DNA of 64,000 nucleotides, taken from Anaerolineales bacterium UBA2181. Its GTDB lineage: Bacteria > Chloroflexota > Anaerolineae > Promineifilales > UBA4811. The notes under the pieces are model-generated. The model saw only the letters and a program-made list of their open reading frames with translations. It did not search any database and was not told where the DNA came from. The translations under genes were made by a program, and so were the position numbers. Shown here piece by piece: positions 32,964 through 42,047 of the stretch. The stretch is taken from positions 62,001-126,000 of the forward strand of contig DCVT01000044.1 of assembly GCA_002328075.1 (NCBI GenBank), given 5' to 3'. Positions within the stretch are counted from its first letter, which is position 1. Each line of letters starts with the position of its first letter.

Positions 32964-33920
32964 ATGACCCACGAACGCAAGACCGCCGTCATCGCCGTTG
33001 GCGGCAACTCGCTCATCCTCTCCAAACGGCACGAAGATGTCCCGTCGCAGTGGAATGCGGTCCGCGAGACAGTCAAGCACATCGCTGACATGATCGAACG
33101 CGGCTGGGACCTGATCATTACCCATGGCAACGGGCCGCAGGTGGGTTTTATCCTGCGCCGCAACGAGTTGTCTGAGCATGAGGTGCATTCCACGCCGTTG
33201 GATGTCATCGGCGCTGACACCCAGGGCGCCATCGGCTACATGATCTCCCAGGCGCTGGGCAACGAGTTCAAACGGCGCGGCATCCAAAAACCCATCGCCG
33301 CGGTTGTTACCCAGGTGCTGGTCGACCGCGACGACCCCGGCTTTCAGAACCCGACCAAGGGAATCGGTGGCTTTACGACCGAGGACGCGGCTCGCGTTTT
33401 TGCAGAGGATGGCTGGCGCGTGATCGAGGACGCCGGCCGGGGCTGGCGGCGGGTGATCGCCTCGCCTATTCCTCTGCGAATCGTGGAGCTTGATGCCATT
33501 CGCAACCTGGTCGACGCCGGATTTGTTGTCATCGCCGTGGGCGGCGGCGGCATCCCGGTCATCGAGGACGCCGACGGCAATCTCGAGGGCACGCGAGCAG
33601 TCATTGACAAGGACCGCGCCACCAGCCTACTGGCCCAAGAGCTCAAGGTAGACCTCTTCCTGATCTCGACGGCCGTTAGCCAGGTAGCGGTCAACTTTAA
33701 CAAGCCTAACCAGAAATGGCTGGACAGGATGACGGCGGAAGAGGCCCGCGCCTACCAGGCCGAGGGCCACTTTGCCGCCGGCAGCATGGGGCCCAAGATC
33801 GAGGCGGTGCTCGCCTTCCTGGATGCCTACCCTCAGGGTAAGGCGCTCATCACCGATCCGCCCAACATCGTTCGGGCGCTGGACGGAGCGACTGGAACCT
33901 GGATTGACACTGGAGAGTAG
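32964..33920 (+). CDS. arcC: Carbamate kinase
   Basis: A 318-residue amino-acid-kinase-fold protein with IAVGGNSLIL at the N-terminus, THGNGPQVGFILRR, RVIASPIPLRIVE, VIAVGGGGIPVIED, GTRAVIDKDRATSLLA and GSMGPKIEAVLAFL, all typical of ArcC. It converts carbamoyl phosphate and ADP into ATP plus carbamate, which breaks down to ammonia and CO2. AAGGAG precedes the ATG. Coming directly after two transcarbamylases, it makes this group an energy-yielding phosphorolytic module, as in the arginine deiminase and allantoin fermentation pathways. Confidence 0.95.
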   Translation: MTHERKTAVIAVGGNSLILSKRHEDVPSQWNAVRETVKHIADMIERGWDLIITHGNGPQVGFILRRNELSEHEVHSTPLDVIGADTQGAIGYMISQALGNEFKRRGIQKPIAAVVTQVLVDRDDPGFQNPTKGIGGFTTEDAARVFAEDGWRVIEDAGRGWRRVIASPIPLRIVELDAIRNLVDAGFVVIAVGGGGIPVIEDADGNLEGTRAVIDKDRATSLLAQELKVDLFLISTAVSQVAVNFNKPNQKWLDRMTAEEARAYQAEGHFAAGSMGPKIEAVLAFLDAYPQGKALITDPPNIVRALDGATGTWIDTGE

Positions 33921-33926
33921 TTCTGG

Positions 33927-36900
33927 ATGAAAGTCCAGCCCTTTGACGCTCTGCTCCACTGGATACTGCGCGAGCTGGATGCCAACGACTCCATCTTTGG
34001 CATCCACCGCTCTTTGTTTTACTCCCCCCGGACAGATGCTCCCTACGCCAGCGAGCTGTTCGGCCACTACCTGGCGACGCCCATCGGCCCAGCGGCCGGT
34101 CCGCACACCCAGTTAGCACAGAACATCGTCGCTTCCTGGCTTTCGGGCGGCCGCTTTATCGAGCTCAAGACCGTCCAGATCATGGACGAGCTAGAGATCC
34201 CCCGGCCGTGCATCGATATGGAGGACGAGGGTTACAACGTCGAGTGGTCGCAAGAGCTTCGGCTGGACGAGTCTGCCTGGGAGTACATCAAGGCCTGGGT
34301 GCTGATTCACATCCTGCGGCGACTGCTGGGCTGGGACGACTCGCCCCTGGGCACCCTCTTTAACATGAGCGTCGGTTACAACCTGGAGGGCATCCTCCGC
34401 CCGCCGATGCAGCGCTTCATGGCCCGCCTGGAGGACGCTTCCGCCGAGATCGCTCAGCTCCGGGAGCTGCTCCAGGCGCGGTTTCCTCAATACGCCGACC
34501 TGCCCATCCCGTCCAAGATCACCAACAGTGTTACGCTCTCCACCATGCACGGCTGCCCGCCGGACGAGATCGAGGCAATCTCGCGCTACCTGCTGCAGGA
34601 TCGAGGCCTTCACACCTTTGTCAAACTCAATCCCACCCTGTTGGGCAAAGAGACCGTGATGCGCATCCTACACGATCACCTCGGGTACCGCGAGATCCAG
34701 ATACCCGACTCGGTCTTTGAGCATGACCTCAAGTACGATCGGGCGGTGACGATGCTCAAGGCGCTCAAAGAGCTGGCGGGGGCGCGAGGCGTGACGCTGG
34801 GCGTCAAACTGAGCAACACGCTGGCGGTCGCCAACCACCGGGGCGCGCTACCCGGCGGCGAGATGTACCTGTCGGGCCGCGCCCTCTACCCCATCACCAT
34901 GAATCTCTTCCACAAGCTGGCGCAGGAATTCGGCGGCGACATTCCCGTTTCCTACGCCGGAGGGGCCGACGCGCAGAACGCGTCCACCATCCTGGCGGCC
35001 GGGGCCCTGCCGGTCACCGCCGCGTCCGATCTGCTCAAACCAGGTGGTTACACCCGGTCCCTGCAGTGGCTGGAGAACATCGAAACCGAGATGCGGCTCC
35101 GGGGCGTTGCCAACCTGGATGAGCTGACGCGGAACAAAATGGCCAGCCTGGCAGCGGCGGCGGCCGATGCATTGGAGAACCGGCGCTGGAAAAAGAGCGC
35201 CTTTCCCTTTGGCCTCCCCAAGATCGACTCTGGGCTGGGCCTCTTTGACTGTGTCGCTGCTCCCTGCACTTACCAATGCGCCGTCTGCCAGGACGTCCCC
35301 GAGTACGCCTGCCTCATCGCCCGGGGCGAATACGACCGCGCGCTGGACGTCATTCTCCATCGCAACCCACTTCCCGGCATCACCGGCCACGTCTGCACAC
35401 ACCTCTGCCAGACGCGCTGCACCCGGAACAACTACGACCAGCCGGTGCAGATCCGTGCCCTGAAACGATTCGCGGCCGAGCACGGAGAATCGCAGTCCGG
35501 GAAGAGCGAGACGGGCCGTGCCAGACCTGTGGCGCACACCGCGGCCGATCGGCCGGATTCCCGTGTGGCCATCATCGGGAGCGGTCCGGCCGGCCTGTCA
35601 GCCGCATACTTTCTGGCGCTGAACGGCGTCCGGCCGATCATTTTTGAGGCGCGGGAGATCGCGGGTGGGATGTGTGCCGTCGCCCCCCACTTTCGTCTGC
35701 CACCGGCTGTCGTCCAGGCAGACATCCGCCGCATCACCGACATGGGCGCCCAGCTCATTCTCAACCAACGAGTCCTAGAATCACCGGATGAGCTCCTCCG
35801 CAAAGGCTTTGACGCGGTCTTTATGGGGATCGGGTTTCAGAAGGACGCCGGGCTGGACATCGAGGGGATCGAGGGCGACGGCGTGTTTACCGCCATCCGG
35901 TTCCTGGAATCGGTGGGGCGTGGCGCCAAACCTGACTTGGGAACGCGGGTGCTGGTTATCGGGGGCGGCAACACCGCCATGGATGCGGCGCGCACCGCCC
36001 AGCGGCTCACCGGCCGGCCCGTGACCGTTGTCTATCGACGCACTCAGGCCGAGATGCCGGCCGAGCCTGAGGAATTGCGCGACCTCTTTGCGGAGGGCAA
36101 CCACCTCGCTGAGTTATCATCGCCCGAGCGGGTGATCCGGGAGAAGGGGCTAGTCGTCGCCTTGGAATGCGTGCGCAACCAATTGGGCGAACCCGCCGCT
36201 GACGGGCGCCGGAGCCCGGTTCGCGTTCCAGGTAGCGAATTCCGAATCCCAGCCGATGCGATTATCCTGGCAATCGGGCAGCAACCGGACATCGCGTTTA
36301 TTGACGGCAGCCGCCTCAGCATCCGCCGGGATGGCAGCGTGGTCACCGACGAGATTACCCGCCAGACTGATGTGGAGAACGTCTATGCTGGCGGCGACGT
36401 GACCCGCGGCCCGGCCATTATCATCCAGGCCTGCGAGGACGGCCGCCGGGCGGCGGAGGCTATCTGTAGAGGCCTCGGCATTCGCTTTGAGTGGCCGCCC
36501 CTACAAATGCCCGAGCTGTCCGAGACCGACATACTCCAGGTCAAACGCGAGCGCGCCCGCCTGGCGCCGACCCGCGAGCCCGTCCTGTTGCCCGTCGCCC
36601 AGCGCACCGGGTTCGAGTCAGTCGAACTGACTTTGAGCGAGGACGCCGCCCGGGCTGAAGCAGCGCGCTGCGTCCAGTGCTCGGCGGTCTGCGACAAATG
36701 CGTGGAGGTTTGTCCCAATCGGGCCAACTACACCTACCTCATCGAGCCATTGAGTTGGACGCTGCCCGTGTTTGCCTGCCCGGACGGCGAACTGGTTGTG
36801 GTCGGCAAAGAGGTTCTGGAAATCGCGCAGGAGCGGCAGATCCTTCACGTCGACGATTTCTGCAATCAGTGCGGCAACTGCGCCACCTTTTGCGTCCACC

Positions 36901-37241
36901 AGGGCAGGCCGTACGTGGATAAGCCATGCCTCTTTTTGCTGGAGGCAGATTTCCTCAAGGAGGCTGACAACCCCTCCTTCCACCACGGTGGTCTGTACCA
37001 CGTCATGCACGACACTATCCGCCGGCGGAAAGACGGGCAAGAATCCTCGCTCACCGTGCACGACGGTTGGTTTGACTACCAAGACGGTCAGGTTCGGGCA
37101 ACCCTGTCGGTTGGTGGGGACATCAAAGATCTGACCTTGAAGAAGAGCTTCGACGCCAGGATTTCGCTGCAATCGGCGGCCGAGATGTGGGCGGTTTATC
37201 AGGGAATCGCGCGATCGCTGCCCTGGCTGTTGTCCGACTGA
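33927..37241 (+). CDS. ygfK: YgfK-like iron-sulfur flavoprotein oxidoreductase
   Basis: A 1104-residue protein, near the length of E. coli YgfK (about 1030). Order: a dihydroorotate/dihydropyrimidine-dehydrogenase-like TIM-barrel region (about 1-420); a cysteine-rich 4Fe-4S segment (APCTYQCAVCQDVPEYAC and VCTHLCQTRC); a glutamate-synthase-small-subunit-like unit with FAD (VAIIGSGPAGLSAAYF) and NADPH (VLVIGGGNTAMDAARTA, VYRRTQAEMPA) sites; and C-terminal ferredoxin clusters (CVQCSAVCDKCVEVCP, FCNQCGNCATFC). YgfK was once proposed as a selenate reductase subunit but its gene travels with purine-degradation genes, where reduction of a purine intermediate is the favoured idea. It starts six bases after the carbamate kinase stop. 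Confidence 0.9.
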   Translation: MKVQPFDALLHWILRELDANDSIFGIHRSLFYSPRTDAPYASELFGHYLATPIGPAAGPHTQLAQNIVASWLSGGRFIELKTVQIMDELEIPRPCIDMEDEGYNVEWSQELRLDESAWEYIKAWVLIHILRRLLGWDDSPLGTLFNMSVGYNLEGILRPPMQRFMARLEDASAEIAQLRELLQARFPQYADLPIPSKITNSVTLSTMHGCPPDEIEAISRYLLQDRGLHTFVKLNPTLLGKETVMRILHDHLGYREIQIPDSVFEHDLKYDRAVTMLKALKELAGARGVTLGVKLSNTLAVANHRGALPGGEMYLSGRALYPITMNLFHKLAQEFGGDIPVSYAGGADAQNASTILAAGALPVTAASDLLKPGGYTRSLQWLENIETEMRLRGVANLDELTRNKMASLAAAAADALENRRWKKSAFPFGLPKIDSGLGLFDCVAAPCTYQCAVCQDVPEYACLIARGEYDRALDVILHRNPLPGITGHVCTHLCQTRCTRNNYDQPVQIRALKRFAAEHGESQSGKSETGRARPVAHTAADRPDSRVAIIGSGPAGLSAAYFLALNGVRPIIFEAREIAGGMCAVAPHFRLPPAVVQADIRRITDMGAQLILNQRVLESPDELLRKGFDAVFMGIGFQKDAGLDIEGIEGDGVFTAIRFLESVGRGAKPDLGTRVLVIGGGNTAMDAARTAQRLTGRPVTVVYRRTQAEMPAEPEELRDLFAEGNHLAELSSPERVIREKGLVVALECVRNQLGEPAADGRRSPVRVPGSEFRIPADAIILAIGQQPDIAFIDGSRLSIRRDGSVVTDEITRQTDVENVYAGGDVTRGPAIIIQACEDGRRAAEAICRGLGIRFEWPPLQMPELSETDILQVKRERARLAPTREPVLLPVAQRTGFESVELTLSEDAARAEAARCVQCSAVCDKCVEVCPNRANYTYLIEPLSWTLPVFACPDGELVVVGKEVLEIAQERQILHVDDFCNQCGNCATFCVHQGRPYVDKPCLFLLEADFLKEADNPSFHHGGLYHVMHDTIRRRKDGQESSLTVHDGWFDYQDGQVRATLSVGGDIKDLTLKKSFDARISLQSAAEMWAVYQGIARSLPWLLSD

Positions 37242-37570
37242 GTTTTGCGGCAACGGTTTGAGCAGCCGCGGTTTCAGAGCAAAGCCCAATAAGCTGGCTG
37301 GAGGCCGCGCAGCGTGGACATCGATTCTCAACACCGGCGGGTGAGGTAACGCTAACCAGGACGACCGGTGCGAACCGCACAAGCCACCCAGGCAATCGGT
37401 CACCAACCTGATGGCAACATAGCCCCGGCCGGGCAAATCACCGGTGGCCGGACGAACACCGGGTCAGGTACCTTGCGGCCCCTTGGCCGTTGTCCCGTGC
37501 GCGGTGCCGGGCAACACGGGCCGGGGGAAGCCGGCTGAGGCGCCAACTCCGCCCGGGCAGGCTCCTCTCT
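37242..37570. other. Non-coding stretch between convergent operons
   Basis: About 330 bases without a supported gene. Several GC-rich inverted repeats occur (for instance CCCGTG/CACGGG near 37494-37517) that might terminate transcription from either side; none has a U-tract. Confidence 0.5.
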
Positions 37571-37783
37571 TCAGGTCTGCGCTCGCTCAAAGACCGCCAC
37601 CAACACCGAAGCTGGCGGCAGCCGCAAGCTGGATCCATCCGGGCCGCCGTGGGGCAGTGCTGCGGTTGTCACCCCTACACTGTTCGGCGAGACCAGCGTA
37701 TTGGCCGCCATGGAGTCCCGCCCGGTCAGTAGCCAGGCGCCAACCGGCCGCAGGGCTTTCCAACCCCGCCACGCCAGCCGGAC
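37571..37783 (-). pseudogene. C-terminal remainder of GH51 gene beyond an in-frame UAG
   Basis: Directly after the amber codon at 37784-37786, in the same frame, 70 codons continue with typical GH51 C-terminal sequence: VRLAWRGW, AWLLTGRDSMAANTLVSP and the closing LPPASVLVAVFE, then a UGA at 37571-37573. LTGxDxxAxNT and LPPxSVxV are conserved at the end of GH51 enzymes. The segment is therefore the real end of the upstream protein, cut off by one codon and not by a frameshift. Confidence 0.8.
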
Positions 37784-39487
37784 CTACACCGGGCGTAACG
37801 GATGGCGGTTGATCAGCCCCACCACCAGCCGCTGGCGCAGAGCGTCGCAGGTCGCCGTCGCCTCCAGGTAGGGGATGCCCCGATGGAGCTTTATGGACCC
37901 GGTGGCCTGGCTGTTAAAGGTGGTCACCTCGGTCCGGACGCCCAGCGCCAATCGCTCCATCCGCGAGTACAACAGGAACGGGAAATAGATGGCGGTCGCA
38001 GCCGCCCGTTGGTCGTCCGTGACGATGAGCGGCAGCACGTTGACCAGTTGCGCCAGATTAGCCATGCCCAGGGACCCGCACTTTCGGTGAAAGACGTGAA
38101 ACATCCCGGCGACATAGAGCGCATCTCGCAACGTGTAAACCACCCGGTGAATGGTCTCAGCTCCCGGGGGCGGCGGCAGCCACAGGTTCCATTCGTCCAG
38201 CGCGATCCGGATCTCCCGGCCGGGAGCCAAGGTCTCAATCTGGGTCGCCATCCGGCCGATCATCTTCTCCACGTCCAGCGGCGCCGCGCAGATGGTGTGG
38301 TGAAGCAAATCGAGATCATAGTCTTCTTGCCACCCCTCCTTGTCCGGCTGGCAAATGTGAAACGAGAGCGCGTTGATCTGGTCCCCGGCGCGGCCCAGCA
38401 CCGCCTCGTTCCATCGGCGGCCCGGGTTATCTGTTGCGTCATCCGTGATCCCATCGCCCACCGCGACGATCCGAATTGCCGGGTCGGCCGCCCGCATGGC
38501 TGCGACGAACTGGCACAGCCGAGCCGCGTAGCCGGCTGCATCCGTGTGGCCAATCTGCCGCCGCCCCCAGACCTCGTTTCCCACTCCCCACCATCGCACC
38601 CCATGGGCCGCCGGGCGTCGATAGGCAGCGCGTTGGGCGCCCTGTTCGGTTTCGGTTGGTTGGTTGCAGTAGGCAACCCAGCGCGCCGCCTCGTCGGCCG
38701 TGCCGGATCCATCGTTGACCACCAGGAACGGCTCGGCCCCCACCCGGGCGCAAAAGCTCAGAAACTCATCGGTGCCCACCTGGTTGCTTTCCCAGGAGTG
38801 CCAGGCATCGTCGTATCGGCGCGGCCGGCCTGCCCGCGGACCGGTGCCGTCTTCCCAATGGTAGCCGCTGGCAAAGTTTCCGGCCGGATAGCGGATGAGC
38901 GGCGGCCGCAGCGCCTGGATCAGCCCCAGCGTGTCCGACCGCACCTGAGAGCCGTCCGCGTTCCAGATCCCGCCGTACACGCACCGCTCCAGATGCTCCG
39001 CAAAGTGGCCGTAGACGTGCGGGTTGATCTCGCCTACCACGTCTTCTGGGTTCACCTCAACCGTCGCCGCCAACGGCCGTTGGAACATCCGGCGACGCTT
39101 TCGGCCGGTGCGAACGGGCCGACGACCGGTCCCGCCGCCGGTCCGAATCGAGAAGCAGAGCGAGCCCAATTCGCGGGTTTCGGTGTGAATCGTCAACCGT
39201 TCGACGCCGGTCCTCGTGACGCCGCGGGCGTGCACCTTTACCTGCACGCCCACCGGCAGGAGAAACGGCCGGTCGGCCGAGATGCCGGTCGCCGGTCGGG
39301 GCTCGCCCTCGCCCGCCTGCACCGTCAGTTGGTCCGGAGGCACGCGCTGCCCTTCCACCTCCAGGCCGAACCCGGTGATCGTAGCCGGGGCAAACGAGTT
39401 TAGCAGCGCAAACGAGAGGACGTCAGGTTCGGCCTGAAAGCTATCGGAGACGTACAGCTGGCGCAGGATGGATTCCGGAACTGTCAT
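37784..39487 (-). CDS. GH51 alpha-L-arabinofuranosidase with N-terminal beta domain, cut by in-frame UAG
   Basis: The ATG at 39487 has AGAGGAG eight bases upstream. Residues 1-115 (VPESILRQLYVSDSF, FAPATITGFGLEVEG) look like a DUF6379-type beta domain related to C-glycoside deglycosidase beta subunits; an Arg-rich linker follows, then a GH51 domain from about 130: GEINPHVYGHFAEHLERCVYGGIW, RYPAGNFASGYHWEDG, acid/base Glu in GVGNEVWG and nucleophile Glu in ALDEWNLW. The enzyme would release arabinofuranose. It stops at a UAG just after VGLINRHPLRPV, 71 codons short of the family end, which continues in frame. So it is a pseudogene, a readthrough gene or a sequence error. It points toward the adjacent GH31 remnant. 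Confidence 0.85.
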   Translation of the reverse strand: MTVPESILRQLYVSDSFQAEPDVLSFALLNSFAPATITGFGLEVEGQRVPPDQLTVQAGEGEPRPATGISADRPFLLPVGVQVKVHARGVTRTGVERLTIHTETRELGSLCFSIRTGGGTGRRPVRTGRKRRRMFQRPLAATVEVNPEDVVGEINPHVYGHFAEHLERCVYGGIWNADGSQVRSDTLGLIQALRPPLIRYPAGNFASGYHWEDGTGPRAGRPRRYDDAWHSWESNQVGTDEFLSFCARVGAEPFLVVNDGSGTADEAARWVAYCNQPTETEQGAQRAAYRRPAAHGVRWWGVGNEVWGRRQIGHTDAAGYAARLCQFVAAMRAADPAIRIVAVGDGITDDATDNPGRRWNEAVLGRAGDQINALSFHICQPDKEGWQEDYDLDLLHHTICAAPLDVEKMIGRMATQIETLAPGREIRIALDEWNLWLPPPPGAETIHRVVYTLRDALYVAGMFHVFHRKCGSLGMANLAQLVNVLPLIVTDDQRAAATAIYFPFLLYSRMERLALGVRTEVTTFNSQATGSIKLHRGIPYLEATATCDALRQRLVVGLINRHPLRPV

Positions 39488-39547
39488 GGTTGTGCTCCTC
39501 TGGGCATAAGGCCGCGCCGGGAAGCCAACGGGAGACACAGGACCAGA

Positions 39548-40600
39548 TCACAACGAGACCTCTACCCGAGTCTCCCGGTCGGTCGGGCAATCCAGCCGGA
39601 TTACCGCCGGCCGGGTCTGTTCCAGCCCCTCCAGTGGCGCGCCGCCCGCAACGGCCGCCTGGCGGGGTGAGAGACCGCCGTGCAGGATCACCTCCGCCCG
39701 GCGACGCGCCATCTGCTCCGGAAAGCTCCCCGCGGCCGGGCCCACGGTGATCACCAGCCGGTTTTCATCTCCCTGGGCGCTGAATCGGGTCACCGAGTAC
39801 GCGCGGCGCTGACAGGCTCGCGTGCGGCCGTCGTCGTCGTACAACCGGCATTCGGCAGGAAAGGGAGGCCAGAGGTGCAGTTCCAGCCGGTCAAATTGGT
39901 GGTTGTCCGGGATGCAGGCCAGCGTTGGCCCAAGGAGCAGCATAGTCCCACCCCGCACCAACAGCGGCAGCCGGTCCAACGGCGCCGGGTAGTCAACCGG
40001 CCGACCGTCATCGTCCCCGGTCCAGGGCTGATCTGACCAGAAATCGTACCATGTCCCAGCCGGCAGGAGGATGCGCTGCCGGGTCGCTCCCGGCTCCACC
40101 ACCGGGGCCAGCATCAACCGGTCGCCCAGCATCGCCTGGTCGTAAACGGCTGCCAATTGGGGTTGACCCTGGAACTCGAGAACCATCGGCCGCAAAAGCG
40201 GCAGCCCGGTCAGGTGGGACTCCCACGCCAGGGCCACCAGCGTGGGCAGCAGGCGGTAGCGCAGTTCGGCGGCACGCCGAAAGCTCGCCTCCGCCCGGCG
40301 GCCGTGCGACCAGGGCAAGCGGGTGTCATCCACCGCCGGCGGCCGAACGAAATGGCGAGCCACGGGGGTCAGCAGCGCCCATTGGGCGTAACGCATGTGA
40401 GTCTTTGGGGTGGTCTTGCCGTCAAGGCCGAAAATGTCGGCGGTCCAATAGGCAAACCCCGACAGACCCAGGTTCAGCCCAGCCCGCAGCGTGCGACGAA
40501 CGCACTCAAAGGTGGGCTATTGGTCGCCCAGAAAGAGCGCTGGGTACCGCTGCGAGCCGGCCCATACCGAGCGGGCATAGATGATCGGGCGGAGGTCGTC
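39548..40600 (-). pseudogene. GH31 glycosidase remnant, 5'-truncated with in-frame UAG
   Basis: From the ATG at 40396 the frame encodes 282 residues of the C-terminal part of a GH31 alpha-glucosidase/xylosidase (LRYRLLPTLVALAWESHLTG, RPMVLEFQ, MLAPVVEPGATRQRILLPAGTWYDFW, PLLVRGGTMLLLG). In the same frame the homology continues upstream: LRAGLNLGLSGFAYWTADIFG, PTFECVRR, a UAG at 40519-40517, then GSQRYPALFLGDQ and RPIIYARSVWAG back to about 40600. Beyond that the GH31 nucleophile region and N-terminal domain are missing. The acid/base aspartate of GDQ lies before the UAG. The gene is almost certainly dead. Reference GH31 enzymes are 650-800 residues. Confidence 0.85.
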
Positions 40601-40679
40601 GGGTGCGCGGTCATGATGACGTCTCCTTTGCCACGAGTCTGTGCCGGTAGCATATCATCCCTTCCAGCGCTGACCATCG

Positions 40680-40708
40680 TTGCCCGGCCGGCAGGAACGT
40701 GATAAGAT
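40680..40708 (+). promoter_or_regulatory. Probable promoter for methyltransferase cluster
   Basis: TTGCCC (40680-40685), a 17-base spacer and TAAGAT (40703-40708). Each box matches the consensus at four of six places. The transcript would include a 150-base leader with a small ORF. Confidence 0.4.
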
Positions 40709-40784
40709 GATCGGCAGTTGGTCCGCCGCGCCGGCCGATTGGATCGCCGCCGTAGCGTGCCCGGCTGAGGAAGGAGTGGGTCTG

Positions 40785-40865
40785 ATGCAAGCGTACCCAA
40801 TCGCGGTTTCCCACCCAGCTATCCCCATAGCACGCGAACGCAACCGGCCAGGTAGTAGCCAATGA
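40785..40865 (+). CDS. Possible 26-residue leader peptide, coupled to next gene
   Basis: AAGGAG lies eight bases before an ATG that opens 26 codons (start MQAYPIAVSHPAIP) and ends in a UGA overlapping the next start as ATGA. The following methyltransferase gene has only a weak ribosome site of its own, so translation of this peptide may deliver ribosomes to it. The peptide has no recognisable family and could be chance. Confidence 0.35.
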   Translation: MQAYPIAVSHPAIPIARERNRPGSSQ

Positions 40866-42031
40866 ACCCCAACCAGCGTACTCTGATCGCCCTGAATCGG
40901 GGCCTGCCGGACCGGGTTCCCCTTTTTTCCTGCACGGAGGCGCAGAACCAGGTGTACGAAATCCTGGCTGAGCGTGGCGGCGCAGTCCCCCTCTCCTTCG
41001 TGCAACAAGGGTTGGTCGGCCTGTTGCTCCGCCGGGCCGCCCCGCTGGTCAACGCGCTGGGGGTGTTTGATCGAGTGTTTGAGAGTTTTCTTGCCAAAAA
41101 AGTGGAATCCGACATCGCCCTGGGGTACGACTGCACCTGGGTGATGTTTTCTGCCATTTTCAATCTGCGGAGCAATCGCCACGCCACCGACATCTATGGT
41201 CGGCTCTACGACCTGGTTGCCGACGCGGATGGCAACATGGACACACCCATGTACCGCGAGGGGCTGCTGACCACCCCGGAGAAGTGGAATGCCTGGTCCC
41301 ACCCCGACCCCGACCGGTTTCACCAAAAGCTCGAGCGGTCGTTCACCCAACTACAGCGACGGTATGGCGAGCGCATCTATATGCTGGGCAGTGTCTGCTG
41401 GGGGCTGTGGGAGAACGCCACTCAGTCGATGGGGCTGCCCGCCTTTAGCGTGGCTTTGCGCCGCGACCCGGCTTTTGTACGGCGCATGGTCCAGACCTAC
41501 GAACGCATCTACCTGGCGGCGGTGCACGCCGCGGCCGACGCCGGACTGCCAGGCTTTGTCTACTCGGACGACATGGGCCACAAAACCGGCCCCCAGACCT
41601 CGCCCCGCGTTTTCGCCGAGTTCTTTGCCCCTAGCTTTTGCCGCATCGTCGAGCAGGCGCACGCCCGCGGCCTCAAGATCATCATCCACTCCTGCGGCAA
41701 CGTGAACATGCTCCTGGACATCTTTGCGGGCTGTGGCTTTGACGGAATCCACTCGCTGGACCCCACCGCTGGCATGGACCTGGCAGAGGTCAAACAACGC
41801 GTGGGCGACCGGATGTGCGTCTTTGGCAACCTAGATATCTCCCACGTGATGAGCGAAGGCACGCGGGAGGAGGTCGAGGCCGCCGTCATTGCAGCGCTGC
41901 GGGCGGCGGCGGCAGACGGAGGCTTCGTCATGGCGATGACCAATTCGCACAACGCGGTGCGGGTCGAAAACAGCCGCTGGATGGTCGAGTTCACCCACCG
42001 ACACGGGACCTACCCGCTGGCGCTGGAATGA
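40862..42031 (+). CDS. Uroporphyrinogen-decarboxylase-family methyltransferase (MtaA/CmuA-like)
   Basis: A 389-residue UroD-superfamily protein with DRVPLFSCTEAQNQ near the N-terminus, DDMGHKTGPQTSP, the metal-site HSCGNVN, DGIHSLDPTAGMDLAEVK and CVFGNLDISHVMSEG. The His-x-Cys zinc motif is the mark of cobalamin:CoM-type methyltransferases rather than haem-pathway HemE. With a corrinoid protein encoded 17 bases downstream it should move a methyl group to or from cobalt. No MtaB/MttB/MtbB-like substrate-specific methyltransferase is present in the window, so the donor is unknown. Confidence 0.87.
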   Translation: MNPNQRTLIALNRGLPDRVPLFSCTEAQNQVYEILAERGGAVPLSFVQQGLVGLLLRRAAPLVNALGVFDRVFESFLAKKVESDIALGYDCTWVMFSAIFNLRSNRHATDIYGRLYDLVADADGNMDTPMYREGLLTTPEKWNAWSHPDPDRFHQKLERSFTQLQRRYGERIYMLGSVCWGLWENATQSMGLPAFSVALRRDPAFVRRMVQTYERIYLAAVHAAADAGLPGFVYSDDMGHKTGPQTSPRVFAEFFAPSFCRIVEQAHARGLKIIIHSCGNVNMLLDIFAGCGFDGIHSLDPTAGMDLAEVKQRVGDRMCVFGNLDISHVMSEGTREEVEAAVIAALRAAAADGGFVMAMTNSHNAVRVENSRWMVEFTHRHGTYPLALE

Positions 42032-42047
42032 GAGAGGGAGGCTGAGT

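Noticed and set aside
37802..39403. A 533-codon plus-strand open frame
   Set aside because: Antisense to the GH51 gene, which has both catalytic Glu motifs; no protein-like pattern on the plus strand.
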